This document shows positions 44,728-52,239 of a stretch of DNA of 64,000 nt, one piece after another. The stretch is from Microbacterium sp. 18062 (lineage in GTDB: Bacteria; Actinomycetota; Actinomycetes; Actinomycetales; Microbacteriaceae), in the NCBI RefSeq assembly GCF_902706225.1, contig NZ_CACSKB010000006.1:1-64000 (forward strand), in the 5' to 3' direction. Within the stretch, counting starts at the first letter, position 1. The number at the start of each line of letters is the position of its first letter. The notes beneath the pieces were generated by a model. The model was not told the origin of the DNA. It searched no databases and saw nothing but the letters and a program-made list of their open reading frames with translations. The translations under genes and the position numbers were made by a program.

Positions 44728-45159
44728 TCAGAACAGGCCCGGGATCACCTCCTGCTCCAGCTCGGAGTAGACGGATTCGTTGCTCTCGGCGTACGTGTTC
44801 CACGCGCCGGCGTTCCAGATCTCGGCGTGGGCGCCGACGCCCGTGAGCACGAGGTCGCGCTCGAGGCCCGCGTAGCTGCGCAGGGCCGGCGGGATGGTGA
44901 CGCGGTTCTGGCCGTCCGGCTTCTCGGCGCTCGCGCCCGAGAGGAACATGCGGAGGAAGTCACGGGCCTGCTTGTTGCTCAGCGGCGCCTCGCGGATGCG
45001 CTCGTGCACGCGCTCGAACTCGGCCTCGCTGAACACGTAGAGGCAGCGGTCCTGACCGCGGGTGATCACGACGCCCGCTCCGAGGTCGTCGCGGAACTTG
45101 GCCGGAAGGATGACGCGCCCCTTGTCGTCGAGCTTGGGGGTGTGAGTACCCAGCAGCAT
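44728..45159 (-). CDS. mraZ: transcriptional regulator MraZ
   Basis: 143 aa. Two AbrB-like SpoVT half domains: [20 protein letters not shown] at the N-terminus and [20 protein letters not shown] in the second half, each with the DxxGR / NRVTIP core. Heads the division cluster and represses it by binding repeats in front of its own gene. Three 10-bp-spaced boxes for it lie at 45203-45230. The ribosome site is the long GGAGGGGGGA. Confidence 0.97.
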   Translation of the reverse strand: MLLGTHTPKLDDKGRVILPAKFRDDLGAGVVITRGQDRCLYVFSEAEFERVHERIREAPLSNKQARDFLRMFLSGASAEKPDGQNRVTIPPALRSYAGLERDLVLTGVGAHAEIWNAGAWNTYAESNESVYSELEQEVIPGLF

Positions 45160-45202
45160 CCGCGCATCCCCCCTCCTTCGTCCGGCCCACGTGTGAGGTA
45201 TC

Positions 45203-45230
45203 CCCCACTTTACTCCACTTTCCTCCACTT
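45203..45230 (-). promoter_or_regulatory. MraZ operator: three direct repeats
   Basis: On the minus strand AAGTGGAG, AAGTGGAG and AAGTGGGG occur at an exact 10-bp period (plus-strand CYCCACTT at 45203, 45213 and 45223), 44-71 nt before mraZ. This agrees with the AAAGTG-type boxes known for MraZ. A TAAAGT -10-like hexamer (45208-45213) lies within the array, so bound MraZ would block the promoter. Confidence 0.75.
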
Positions 45231-45328
45231 CACTACCTGCAACGGCTCCGAGATGGGCCGGCGCTCCCCCCGACGCCGAAAAGCTCGACAGCGCGGTCGC
45301 CGACGATCCCCGCCTCGGACGCACGAAA

Positions 45329-45360
45329 GAGCGCCGCCCCCTCGAAAGGGGGCGGCGCTC
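45329..45360 (-). terminator. terminator of the DUF3040 gene
   Basis: Perfect 14-bp stem GAGCGCCGCCCCCT with a CGAA tetraloop. On the minus strand it is followed by TTTCGTGC, a short T-run. It separates the DUF3040 gene from mraZ. Confidence 0.9.
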
Positions 45361-45377
45361 AGGCGATCAGCGTGGGA

Positions 45378-45749
45378 TCAGCGGCCTTCCTGGCGGCGGT
45401 CCCATCGGTCGTTCATACGATCCATGAAGGAGCCGGACGTCTTGGCGTCCTTGCCTCCCGCGCGCGGAGCGGAGGACGGAGAGCTCCGCAGAGTGCGGGA
45501 AGGGGTGACCGCGACGATCACACCGCCGAGCATCAGGACGAAACCGACGACACCGACCACGATCAACTGCGTCGAAAGTCCCACGATCAGGCCACCGAGA
45601 CCCGCGAGCACCATGATCGTGCCGTAGACGATGTTGCGATAGCTGAGGGCGCGACCGACCTGCGGAGCAGTGACGACATCGGCGTCGTTGCTCATGAGGT
45701 GGCGTTCCATCTCATCGAGCAGACGCTGCTCTTGTTCGGAGAGAGGCAT
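45378..45749 (-). CDS. DUF3040 membrane protein
   Basis: 123 aa with GGGGGATGA before the ATG. MPLSEQEQRLLDEMERHLMS is the DUF3040 signature; two hydrophobic segments lie near residues 42-60 and 63-82, then a Ser/Lys-rich tail. Function unknown; in M. tuberculosis the same family (Rv2169c) lies next to the mraZ end of the division cluster, as here. Confidence 0.9.
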   Translation of the reverse strand: MPLSEQEQRLLDEMERHLMSNDADVVTAPQVGRALSYRNIVYGTIMVLAGLGGLIVGLSTQLIVVGVVGFVLMLGGVIVAVTPSRTLRSSPSSAPRAGGKDAKTSGSFMDRMNDRWDRRQEGR

Positions 45750-45802
45750 TCATCCCCCTTGGGTGACGGTGTGACAAGAATTCTACGCGTCGGCGCTCTG
45801 AC

Positions 45803-45808
45803 TAGGCT
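45803..45808 (+). promoter_or_regulatory. -10 box of the polyprenyl synthase gene, leaderless
   Basis: TAGGCT, 6 nt before the GTG at 45815. Confidence 0.55.
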
Positions 45809-45814
45809 AGGCCC

Positions 45815-46909
45815 GTGTCGAGCATGTCAGACGCGATCGAGGCGGTTTCCCAGCGTCTGGACAACTTCTTCGCATCCCGGTTGCGGAATGCGACGGAGGC
45901 GGGTCCGGAGGCCGTGCACTTCGTCCGCGCATCCGCATCCGCCGTCCAGGGCGGCAAGCGCCTTCGCGCGCGCTTCTGCCTGACCGGATGGCGCGCCGTC
46001 GCCGAGGCCGGCGGCCGGGTCGCGCGACCCGGCGACGCCGTGATCGCGGCGGCCGCGGCGCTCGAGATCTTCCACGCCGCAGCGCTCGTCCACGACGACC
46101 TGATCGACAACTCGGACACCCGGCGAGGAAAGCCCGCCGCGCACCGCGCCCTCGAGGCGCACCATCGCGACCAGCGGTGGGCGGGCGATGCAGCCGCCTT
46201 CGGACGCTCGGCCGCGATCCTCTCCGGAGACCTCCTCGTCGCCTGGAGCGACGACCTGCTGGAGGAGGGCTTGACCACCGCGAGCTCGGACGAGGCCGCC
46301 ACGGCCCGCGCCGAGTACGCGCGAATGCGCCGGGACGTGACCGTCGGTCAGTTCCTCGACATCGCCGAGGAGTCCGCGTTCCTCGTCGCGGGCGACGACC
46401 GGCACGCCGAGCGAGCGCTGCGCGTCGCGTCGCTGAAGTCCGCGCGCTACAGCGTCGAGCAGCCCCTGCGCATCGGCGCGGCGCTCGCCGGAGCGAGCAC
46501 CGGCCAGCTGTCGACGCTCAGCGCGTTCGGGCATCCGGTGGGCATGGCGTTCCAGCTGCGCGACGACGTGCTCGGCGTCTTCGGCGACGAGGCCCGGACC
46601 GGCAAGCCCTCCGGCGACGACCTCCGCGAGGGCAAGCGCACCGTGCTGGTCGCGTATGCGCGCGAGGTGCTGGCGCCCGGCGCCCGCGCCGTCGTCGACG
46701 AGCTGATCGGCGATCCAGAGCTCGACGCGGAGCAGATCGGCGCTCTCCAGCGGACCATCGTCGACAGCGGCGCGCTCGACCGCGTCGAGGACCTCATCGC
46801 GGCCTACGCCCGGGATGCGGACCGCGCGCTCTCCGGCGCCCCGCTCGGGAACGTCGCGGTCGGCGAGCTGCGGGACCTCGCGCGCGCGGCGACCTCGCGG
46901 ACCGCCTGA
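45815..46909 (+). CDS. polyprenyl (isoprenyl) diphosphate synthase
   Basis: 364 aa from GTG. Trans-prenyltransferase with the first Asp-rich motif in AALVHDDLIDNSDTRRGKPA (DDLID near residue 90) and the second in FQLRDDVLGVFGDEARTGKP (near residue 250). GGKRLRARFCL marks the IPP site. The residues before the first motif would set chain length; IdsA2-like GGPP or longer products are likely for menaquinone or carotenoid supply (inference). Its place between the DUF3040 and Rv2175c-like genes matches M. tuberculosis Rv2173. Confidence 0.93.
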   Translation: MSSMSDAIEAVSQRLDNFFASRLRNATEAGPEAVHFVRASASAVQGGKRLRARFCLTGWRAVAEAGGRVARPGDAVIAAAAALEIFHAAALVHDDLIDNSDTRRGKPAAHRALEAHHRDQRWAGDAAAFGRSAAILSGDLLVAWSDDLLEEGLTTASSDEAATARAEYARMRRDVTVGQFLDIAEESAFLVAGDDRHAERALRVASLKSARYSVEQPLRIGAALAGASTGQLSTLSAFGHPVGMAFQLRDDVLGVFGDEARTGKPSGDDLREGKRTVLVAYAREVLAPGARAVVDELIGDPELDAEQIGALQRTIVDSGALDRVEDLIAAYARDADRALSGAPLGNVAVGELRDLARAATSRTA

Positions 46910-46951
46910 GCGGCACGCGCCGCCGCACGGGAGGAACCGCGGGGGCGCACT

Positions 46952-47149
46952 CCGGTCGCTGGGCGAGCGCAGCGAGACGAAGCGCCCACCCCGCCCCTTC
47001 GTCTCGTCGCTCCGCCTCTCGCTCAGGGACCGAGAGGGGAGACTTTCGCTTCAGCTTCTCCGCGCCCCTGCGGGGCGCTCCGTGGGGTGGGGAAAGTCCA
47101 GGCAATGCGCCTGCTCAACAGAACCGGGGCGCGGAGACTTTCGGGTCAG
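46952..47149. repeat. composite intergenic repeat, copy R2 (after the Rv2175c-like gene)
   Basis: Contains CGGTCGCTGGGCGAGCGCAG, CGTCTCGTCGCT..CTCAGGGACCGAGAG, box GAGACTTTCGCTTCAG (47039-47054), a GC hairpin module ending GGGGAAAGTCC, and box GAGACTTTCGGGTCAG (47134-47149) with the stop codon of the minus gene (TCA 47146-47148). Module order differs from R1 and R4. Apart from this, 46910-47145 shows no gene. Confidence 0.85.
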
Positions 47150-47496
47150 GTGAGGGTGCGTGCGACGCGCCGAACCTCGCTCTTACGTCCCTGCAGGAGA
47201 GACGCGATAGGCGCCTGCCCGATGGACTCCTCGGGTTCGAGCAGCCAGTCGATGGCCTCGTCGTCGGTGAGTCCCGCGTCCCGCAGGGCGATGATCGTCC
47301 CGCGGAGCGAGCCGAGCGGCGCTCCGTCCACGATGAAGACGCTCGGCACCGTGAACGGTCCGTGCCGACGCGATCCGATGAGATACGCGTCGTCGATGTA
47401 GCGACGTACCCGGCTGAGGGATTCGCCGGTGATCTCGACCAGGTCCGGCAGAGCGAGCCAGTCGGTGGGCGTGCGGGTGTCGATGTCGCCAGTCAC
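47146..47496 (-). CDS. Rv2175c-like DNA-binding protein
   Basis: 116 aa. A winged-helix-like N-terminal domain (WLALPDLVEITGESLSRVRR, then YIDDAYLIGSRR) and a C-terminal helical domain (DAGLTDDEAIDWLLEPEES). In M. tuberculosis Rv2175c binds DNA and is phosphorylated by the kinase encoded next door (PknL) on an N-terminal Thr; here Thr7, Thr9 and Thr11 are available. The kinase gene lies 1.2 kb away, beyond the LysM gene. The stop codon sits in a repeat box. Confidence 0.9.
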   Translation of the reverse strand: MTGDIDTRTPTDWLALPDLVEITGESLSRVRRYIDDAYLIGSRRHGPFTVPSVFIVDGAPLGSLRGTIIALRDAGLTDDEAIDWLLEPEESIGQAPIASLLQGRKSEVRRVARTLT

Positions 47497-47585
47497 TCCG
47501 CCATTGTCTCACTCGCCTCCGACCTTCGGGAGCGTGGTCGTGCGTCGGGAAGCCCTCGTCACATACGCCCCATGCGTCACTCTCC

Positions 47586-47614
47586 TTGACAGAGCTATAC
47601 ACGCGTGCCAGTGT
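47586..47614 (+). promoter_or_regulatory. promoter of the LysM gene
   Basis: Perfect -35 TTGACA (47586-47591), 17-bp spacer, -10 CAGTGT (47609-47614). The transcription start would be about 35 nt before the ATG at 47658. Confidence 0.6.
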
Positions 47615-47657
47615 GGCCGGACCCCCGGAAGGACGATCCACCATGAGGAGGACGCCC

Positions 47658-48644
47658 ATGTCTTCGCACGCCCTCGCACACTCCCGTCTCGCCGCTCTCG
47701 GCCTCTCCGCCGTCGCCGGCGGGGTCGCGCTCGCGCTGCATCCCACCCCCGTCGAAGCGGCCGAGAGCCGCGTCTCGGCCCTCGAGAACGGCGGTGCGCA
47801 CACGTTGCGCGCCACTGCCGTCCCCCCGCCCGAGACCCACACCGTCGTCGCCGGCGACTCCGTGAGCGCGATCGCCTCGCGATACGGCCTGGCGACCGCG
47901 GACGTGCTCGCATGGAACGGGCTGAGCTGGCAGGACTCCGTCATCCGCCCCGGCGCCGTGCTCCGGCTCACGGCGCCCGTGGCGGCCGCGCCGGCACCCG
48001 CCGCCCCGGCGGCACAGGCCGCGCCCGCGACGAGCGTCCACGTCGTGCAGGCGGGCGACACGATCAGCGCGATCGCGAGCCGGAACGGCACGACGACGCA
48101 GGCCGTGCTCGCCGCCAACGGCCTCACGTGGGACTCGATCATCTACCCGGGTCAGAGCATCGCGATCCCGGGAGCCGCGCCCGCCGCCTCCGCCGAGCCC
48201 GCCGCCGCACCGGTGCCCGCCGCCGCTCCCGCGCTCGAGCTCGATGCCGAGCAGGCGGCGAACGCACAGACGATCATCCGCATCGGACGCGAGCTCGGCG
48301 TCTCCGACCGCGGCATCCTCATCGCGCTCGGCACGGCCATGCAGGAGTCCTGGCTGCGCAACCTCGACTGGGGCGACCGCGACTCGCTGGGCCTGTTCCA
48401 GCAGCGTCCGTCGACCGGATGGGGCACTGCGGACGAGGTGCGGGACCCCGACCGCGCGACGCGCGCGTTCTTCGGCGGACCCGCCGATCCGAACGGCACG
48501 CGCACGCAGGGCCTCCTCGACATCCCCGGGTGGGAGACGCTCCCCTACGCGGATGCGGCGCAGGCGGTGCAGATCTCCGCGTACCCCGACCGCTACGCGC
48601 GCTGGGAGCAGCCGGCGACCACGTGGCTCGCGATCCTCGGCTGA
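47658..48644 (+). CDS. secreted LysM protein with lysozyme-like C-terminal domain
   Basis: 328 aa from the ATG at 47658, chosen because AGGAGG lies 7 nt upstream; an ATG five codons earlier overlaps that site. Signal peptide ALAHSRLAALGLSAVAGGVA ending near VEAAES, then two LysM domains (HTVVAGDSVSAIASRYGLAT, near residue 70; HVVQAGDTISAIASRNGTTT, near 130) joined by Ala/Pro linkers. The C-terminal 110 residues have AMQESWLRNLDWGDRDSLGL followed by FQQRPSTGWG, the ES...GLFQQ pattern of goose-lysozyme/SLT folds. Likely a wall-bound glycan hydrolase. It lies between the Rv2175c-like and kinase genes. Confidence 0.85.
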   Translation: MSSHALAHSRLAALGLSAVAGGVALALHPTPVEAAESRVSALENGGAHTLRATAVPPPETHTVVAGDSVSAIASRYGLATADVLAWNGLSWQDSVIRPGAVLRLTAPVAAAPAPAAPAAQAAPATSVHVVQAGDTISAIASRNGTTTQAVLAANGLTWDSIIYPGQSIAIPGAAPAASAEPAAAPVPAAAPALELDAEQAANAQTIIRIGRELGVSDRGILIALGTAMQESWLRNLDWGDRDSLGLFQQRPSTGWGTADEVRDPDRATRAFFGGPADPNGTRTQGLLDIPGWETLPYADAAQAVQISAYPDRYARWEQPATTWLAILG

Positions 48645-48722
48645 CAGACTGATCGCTCACGGCGAGACGGAATCGCGCAGGAAGAGGGTGAGCCGCTGCC
48701 GGGGCTCACAGCCGCGAATCCG

Positions 48723-48728
48723 TAGACT
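48723..48728 (+). promoter_or_regulatory. -10 box of the PASTA kinase gene, leaderless
   Basis: TAGACT, 6 nt before the GTG at 48735. Confidence 0.55.
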
Positions 48729-48734
48729 CTGAGC

Positions 48735-50678
48735 GTGAGCACGAGCCAGCGCGCGGATCCGCTGATCGGCCGTCTGGTCGACGGTCGCTACCGCGTGCGC
48801 GCGCGCATCGCCCGCGGCGGGATGGCGACGGTGTACGTTGCGACCGACCTGCGCCTCGAGCGGCGTGTAGCCCTCAAGGTCATGCACGGGCATCTGAGCG
48901 ACGACTCCGTGTTCCAGAGCCGCTTCATCCAGGAGGCACGAGCGGCCGCTCGGCTCGCCGATCCGCACGTCGTCAACGTGTTCGACCAGGGTCAGGACAG
49001 CGACATGGCCTACATGGTCATGGAGTACCTCCCCGGCATCACCCTGCGCGATCTGCTCAAGGAGCACCGTCGTCTCTCGGTCCCGCAGACGATCACGATC
49101 ATGGACGCGATCCTCTCCGGGCTCGCCGCCGCACACCGGGCGGGCATCGTGCACCGCGACGTGAAGCCGGAGAACGTGCTGCTGGCCGAGGACGGCCGCA
49201 TCAAGATCGGCGACTTCGGCCTCGCGCGCGCGACGACCGCGAACACCGCGAGCGGCCAGATGCTGCTCGGCACGATCGCGTACCTCGCCCCCGAGCTCGT
49301 CACCCGCGGCAGCGCCGACGCCCGCAGCGACATCTACGCACTCGGCATCATGCTCTACGAGATGCTCACCGGCGAGCAGCCCTACAAGGGCGAGCAGCCG
49401 ATGCAGATCGCCTACCAGCACGCGACGGACTCCGTGCCGCGGCCGAGCGCGAAGAACCCGGGCGTGCCCGAGCAGCTCGACGAGCTCGTCCTCTGGGCGA
49501 CCGAACGCTCCCCCGATGCCCGCCCCGTCGACGCCGACGAGATGCTGCGACGGCTCCGCGACATCGAGCGCGAGCTGGGCGTCGCCCCGCAGGTCGCGCG
49601 TACCCTCGCGATCGGAACGGCCGTCGCCGAGGAGGGATACGACTCGGGCGAGCTCACGAAGGCACTGCCGGCCGCCCTCACCGGGCCGCAGCCGGTCGCG
49701 GACGACGCCGACAACGCCACCCGCCTGCGCCGCGCCGCTCGCCGCCGCGCCGCCAAGGGCGGGTGGCTGGTCACGATCGTGCTGCTGCTGGCCGCGATCG
49801 CCGGCGGCACCGGATGGTGGTTCGGCTCGGGCCCCGGATCGCTCGTCGCCGTGCCGGCCGTGGAGGGCCTCACGTTCGAAGAGGCCCAGAGCGCCCTCCG
49901 CGCGGAGACCCTCGTCGCGGAGCGCGGCGAGGAGTACAGCCTCGAGATCGAGACGGGACGGGTGATCCGCACCGAGCCCGGCAGCGGCGAACGGCTCGAC
50001 AAGGACTCGACCGTGCGCGTGGTCGTGTCGCTCGGGCCGCAGCCCCACGATCTCGGTCCGCTCGCCGGCGGCACGCTGGACGAGGTGACCGCGACCCTGC
50101 AGCAGGCGAAGGTCGGGCTCACCGATCCCGAGTACCTCTTCACGGACGCGGCCGACGGCACGGTCGTGGCGGCGTCCGTCGTCCGCCCCTCGGGCGGCGA
50201 CCCGGTCGACTGCACGAACGGCTGCACGGTCTACGAGGGTGACACCGCGAGCCTCGTCGTCTCCCGCGGCCCCGTGCCGGATGTGTCCGGACTGAGGGTG
50301 GACGACGCCGTCCGGGTCCTCGAAGGCGTCGAGCTGGTGGTCTCAGACAACCGGCCGACGCAGAACTCGGAGGACATCGCCAAGGGCAACGTGATCGGGC
50401 TCGCCGATCGCGACGGCGGCGGTGACTGGCGCCCGGGAGACACGGTCACCCTGATCATCTCCGACGGTCCGCCGCTGTTCCCCGTCCCCGACGTCGACGG
50501 GATGACGCGCGACGAGGCGAAGCGGGCGCTGTCGAACGCCGGGTTCACCGCCGAGTATCTCTCGACGTGGGATCTGTTCCCGAACGACGCCACCGAGGTC
50601 GAATCCCAGTCGCCGAGCGCCGGGTCCATGGTGGAGCGCGGCACCCGCGTCTCGCTGCGCTTCAACGTCTCCGGCTGA
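48735..50678 (+). CDS. PASTA-domain Ser/Thr protein kinase (PknB/PknL type)
   Basis: 647 aa from GTG. Kinase domain residues 15-275 with glycine loop IARGGMATVYVATD, Lys in RRVALKVM, catalytic loop GIVHRDVKPENVLL, DFGLARATTANTASGQ with activation-loop Thr residues, and APELVTRGSADARSDIYALG. A juxtamembrane stretch and one helix (GWLVTIVLLLAAIAGGTGWW, near 340) precede four PASTA-like repeats that bind muropeptides. Senses wall state and phosphorylates division and wall proteins. Gene order with the Rv2175c-like and aroG genes matches pknL of M. tuberculosis. A hairpin follows. Confidence 0.95.
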   Translation: MSTSQRADPLIGRLVDGRYRVRARIARGGMATVYVATDLRLERRVALKVMHGHLSDDSVFQSRFIQEARAAARLADPHVVNVFDQGQDSDMAYMVMEYLPGITLRDLLKEHRRLSVPQTITIMDAILSGLAAAHRAGIVHRDVKPENVLLAEDGRIKIGDFGLARATTANTASGQMLLGTIAYLAPELVTRGSADARSDIYALGIMLYEMLTGEQPYKGEQPMQIAYQHATDSVPRPSAKNPGVPEQLDELVLWATERSPDARPVDADEMLRRLRDIERELGVAPQVARTLAIGTAVAEEGYDSGELTKALPAALTGPQPVADDADNATRLRRAARRRAAKGGWLVTIVLLLAAIAGGTGWWFGSGPGSLVAVPAVEGLTFEEAQSALRAETLVAERGEEYSLEIETGRVIRTEPGSGERLDKDSTVRVVVSLGPQPHDLGPLAGGTLDEVTATLQQAKVGLTDPEYLFTDAADGTVVAASVVRPSGGDPVDCTNGCTVYEGDTASLVVSRGPVPDVSGLRVDDAVRVLEGVELVVSDNRPTQNSEDIAKGNVIGLADRDGGGDWRPGDTVTLIISDGPPLFPVPDVDGMTRDEAKRALSNAGFTAEYLSTWDLFPNDATEVESQSPSAGSMVERGTRVSLRFNVSG

Positions 50679-50684
50679 GTGACG

Positions 50685-50716
50685 AGGCGGATGCGGGCGG
50701 CTCGCCGCATCCGCCT
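50685..50716 (+). terminator. kinase gene terminator
   Basis: 12-bp perfect stem AGGCGGATGCGG / CCGCATCCGCCT with an 8-nt loop, 6 nt after the kinase stop. Confidence 0.75.
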
Positions 50717-50780
50717 TCGCCGCCGGGTCAGCGGCCGCGGTCGCAGACGACCAGCGAAGGATGCGGAGTCCCCCCTCGGG

Positions 50781-50901
50781 GAGACTTTCACATCAGCTCC
50801 TCCATGCCTCTGGCGGGGCACTCCATGAGGTTGGGGAAGCCCGGTCGCCGTCCTTCGTCTCGGAGCGAGCACTCCTCAGCTCAGGGAGACCTCCGCATCA
50901 G
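50781..50901. repeat. composite intergenic repeat, copy R3 (after aroG)
   Basis: Boxes GAGACTTTCACATCAG (50781-50796) and GAGACCTCCGCATCAG (50886-50901) flank the GC module (GGCGGGGCACTCC...GGGGAAGCCC) and a shortened GGTCGC..CCTTCGTCTCGG..CTCAGG module. The second box carries the aroG stop (TCA 50898-50900). Confidence 0.85.
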
Positions 50902-52235
50902 CGCTTCTCGAGCTCCTCGGCCACGAGGAAGGCCAGCTCGAGCGACTGCATGTGGTTCAGACGCGGGTCGCACAGCGACTCGTAGCGGGTGGCGAGGGTC
51001 GCCTCGTCGATCATCTCGGAGCCGCCCAGGCACTCGGTGACGTCGTCGCCCGTGAGCTCGACGTGGATGCCGCCCGGGTGCGTGCCGACCGCACGGTGCG
51101 CCTCGAAGAACCCGCGCACCTCGTCGACGACGTCGTCGAAACGGCGGGTCTTGTAGCCGGTGGGGGTCGTGATGCCGTTGCCGTGCATCGGGTCGGTGAC
51201 CCACAGCGGCGTCGCACCCGAGTCCTTCACGGCCTCGAGCAGCGGCGGCAGCGCGTCGCGGATCTTTCCCGCACCCATCCGGGTGATGAAGGTGAGCCGG
51301 CCCGGCTCGCGCTCGGGGTCGAGCTTGTCGATGAGCGCCAGGGCCGTCTCGATCGATGTGGTCGGGCCGAGCTTCACCCCGATGGGGTTCCGGATCCTGG
51401 AGAAGTAGTCGACGTGCGCCCCGTCGAGCTCGCGGGTGCGCTCGCCGATCCACAGGAAGTGCGCCGAGGTGTTGTACGGCGTGTGCGTGCGCGAGTCGAT
51501 GCGGGTCATGGGGCGCTCGTAGTCCATGAGCAGACCCTCGTGACCGGTGTAGAACTCGACGTGGCGCATCGCGTCGAAGTCGGCGCCGGCGGCCTCCATG
51601 AACTTGATGGCACGGTCGATCTCAGTCGCGATCCGCTCGTACCGCTGGTTGGCCGGGTTCTCGGCGAAGCCCTTGTTCCAGCTGTGCACCTCGCGGAGGT
51701 CCGCGAACCCGCCCTGGGTGAAGGCGCGGATGAGGTTCAGCGTCGACGCCGCCGTGTGGTACCCCTTCAGCAGGCGCTGCGGATCGGGCGTGCGCGAGCC
51801 CTCGGTGAAGTCGAAGCCGTTGACGATGTCTCCGCGGTACGCGGGCAACGTCACATCGCCGCGCGTCTCGGACTCGCTCGATCGGGGCTTCGCGAACTGC
51901 CCCGCCATCCTGCCCATCTTCACGACCGGCATCGAGGCCCCGTAGGTGAGGACGACCGCCATCTGCAGCACGGTCTTGATGCGGTTGCGGATCTGCTCGG
52001 CCGTCGCCCCCGCGAACGTCTCGGCGCAGTCCCCTCCCTGCAGGAGGAACGCACGCCCGGATGCGGCGCGCGCCAGGCGGTCGCGCAGGCGGTCCACCTC
52101 GCCGGCGAAGACGAGCGGCGGAAGGGTCGCGATCTCGGCGGAGACGGTGGCCACGGCGTCGGCGTCGGGCCAGACGGGCTGCTGCTTGATCGGCAGCGCA
52201 CGCCAATGATCAAGCGGGTCGAGAGAGGAGAGCAT
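50898..52235 (-). CDS. aroG: 3-deoxy-7-phosphoheptulonate synthase, class II
   Basis: 445 aa. Condenses PEP and erythrose-4-phosphate, the first step of the shikimate pathway. Class II (plant/actinobacterial) landmarks are LLQGGDCAETFAGATAEQIR, KMGRMAGQFAKPRS, YRGDIVNGFDF, FITRMGAGKIRDALPPLLEA, VTDPMHGNGITTPTGYKTR and GGIHVELTGDDVTECLGG. The ATG is 6 nt from a TAGACT box that overlaps the end of the acyltransferase gene. The same neighbour order (kinase, aroG, acyltransferase) occurs in M. tuberculosis. Confidence 0.97.
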   Translation of the reverse strand: MLSSLDPLDHWRALPIKQQPVWPDADAVATVSAEIATLPPLVFAGEVDRLRDRLARAASGRAFLLQGGDCAETFAGATAEQIRNRIKTVLQMAVVLTYGASMPVVKMGRMAGQFAKPRSSESETRGDVTLPAYRGDIVNGFDFTEGSRTPDPQRLLKGYHTAASTLNLIRAFTQGGFADLREVHSWNKGFAENPANQRYERIATEIDRAIKFMEAAGADFDAMRHVEFYTGHEGLLMDYERPMTRIDSRTHTPYNTSAHFLWIGERTRELDGAHVDYFSRIRNPIGVKLGPTTSIETALALIDKLDPEREPGRLTFITRMGAGKIRDALPPLLEAVKDSGATPLWVTDPMHGNGITTPTGYKTRRFDDVVDEVRGFFEAHRAVGTHPGGIHVELTGDDVTECLGGSEMIDEATLATRYESLCDPRLNHMQSLELAFLVAEELEKR

Positions 52236-52239
52236 CCCG

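Noticed and set aside
45203..45230. Short CRISPR-like or tandem repeat array
   Set aside because: Three 10-bp units without spacers, placed exactly where MraZ boxes belong.
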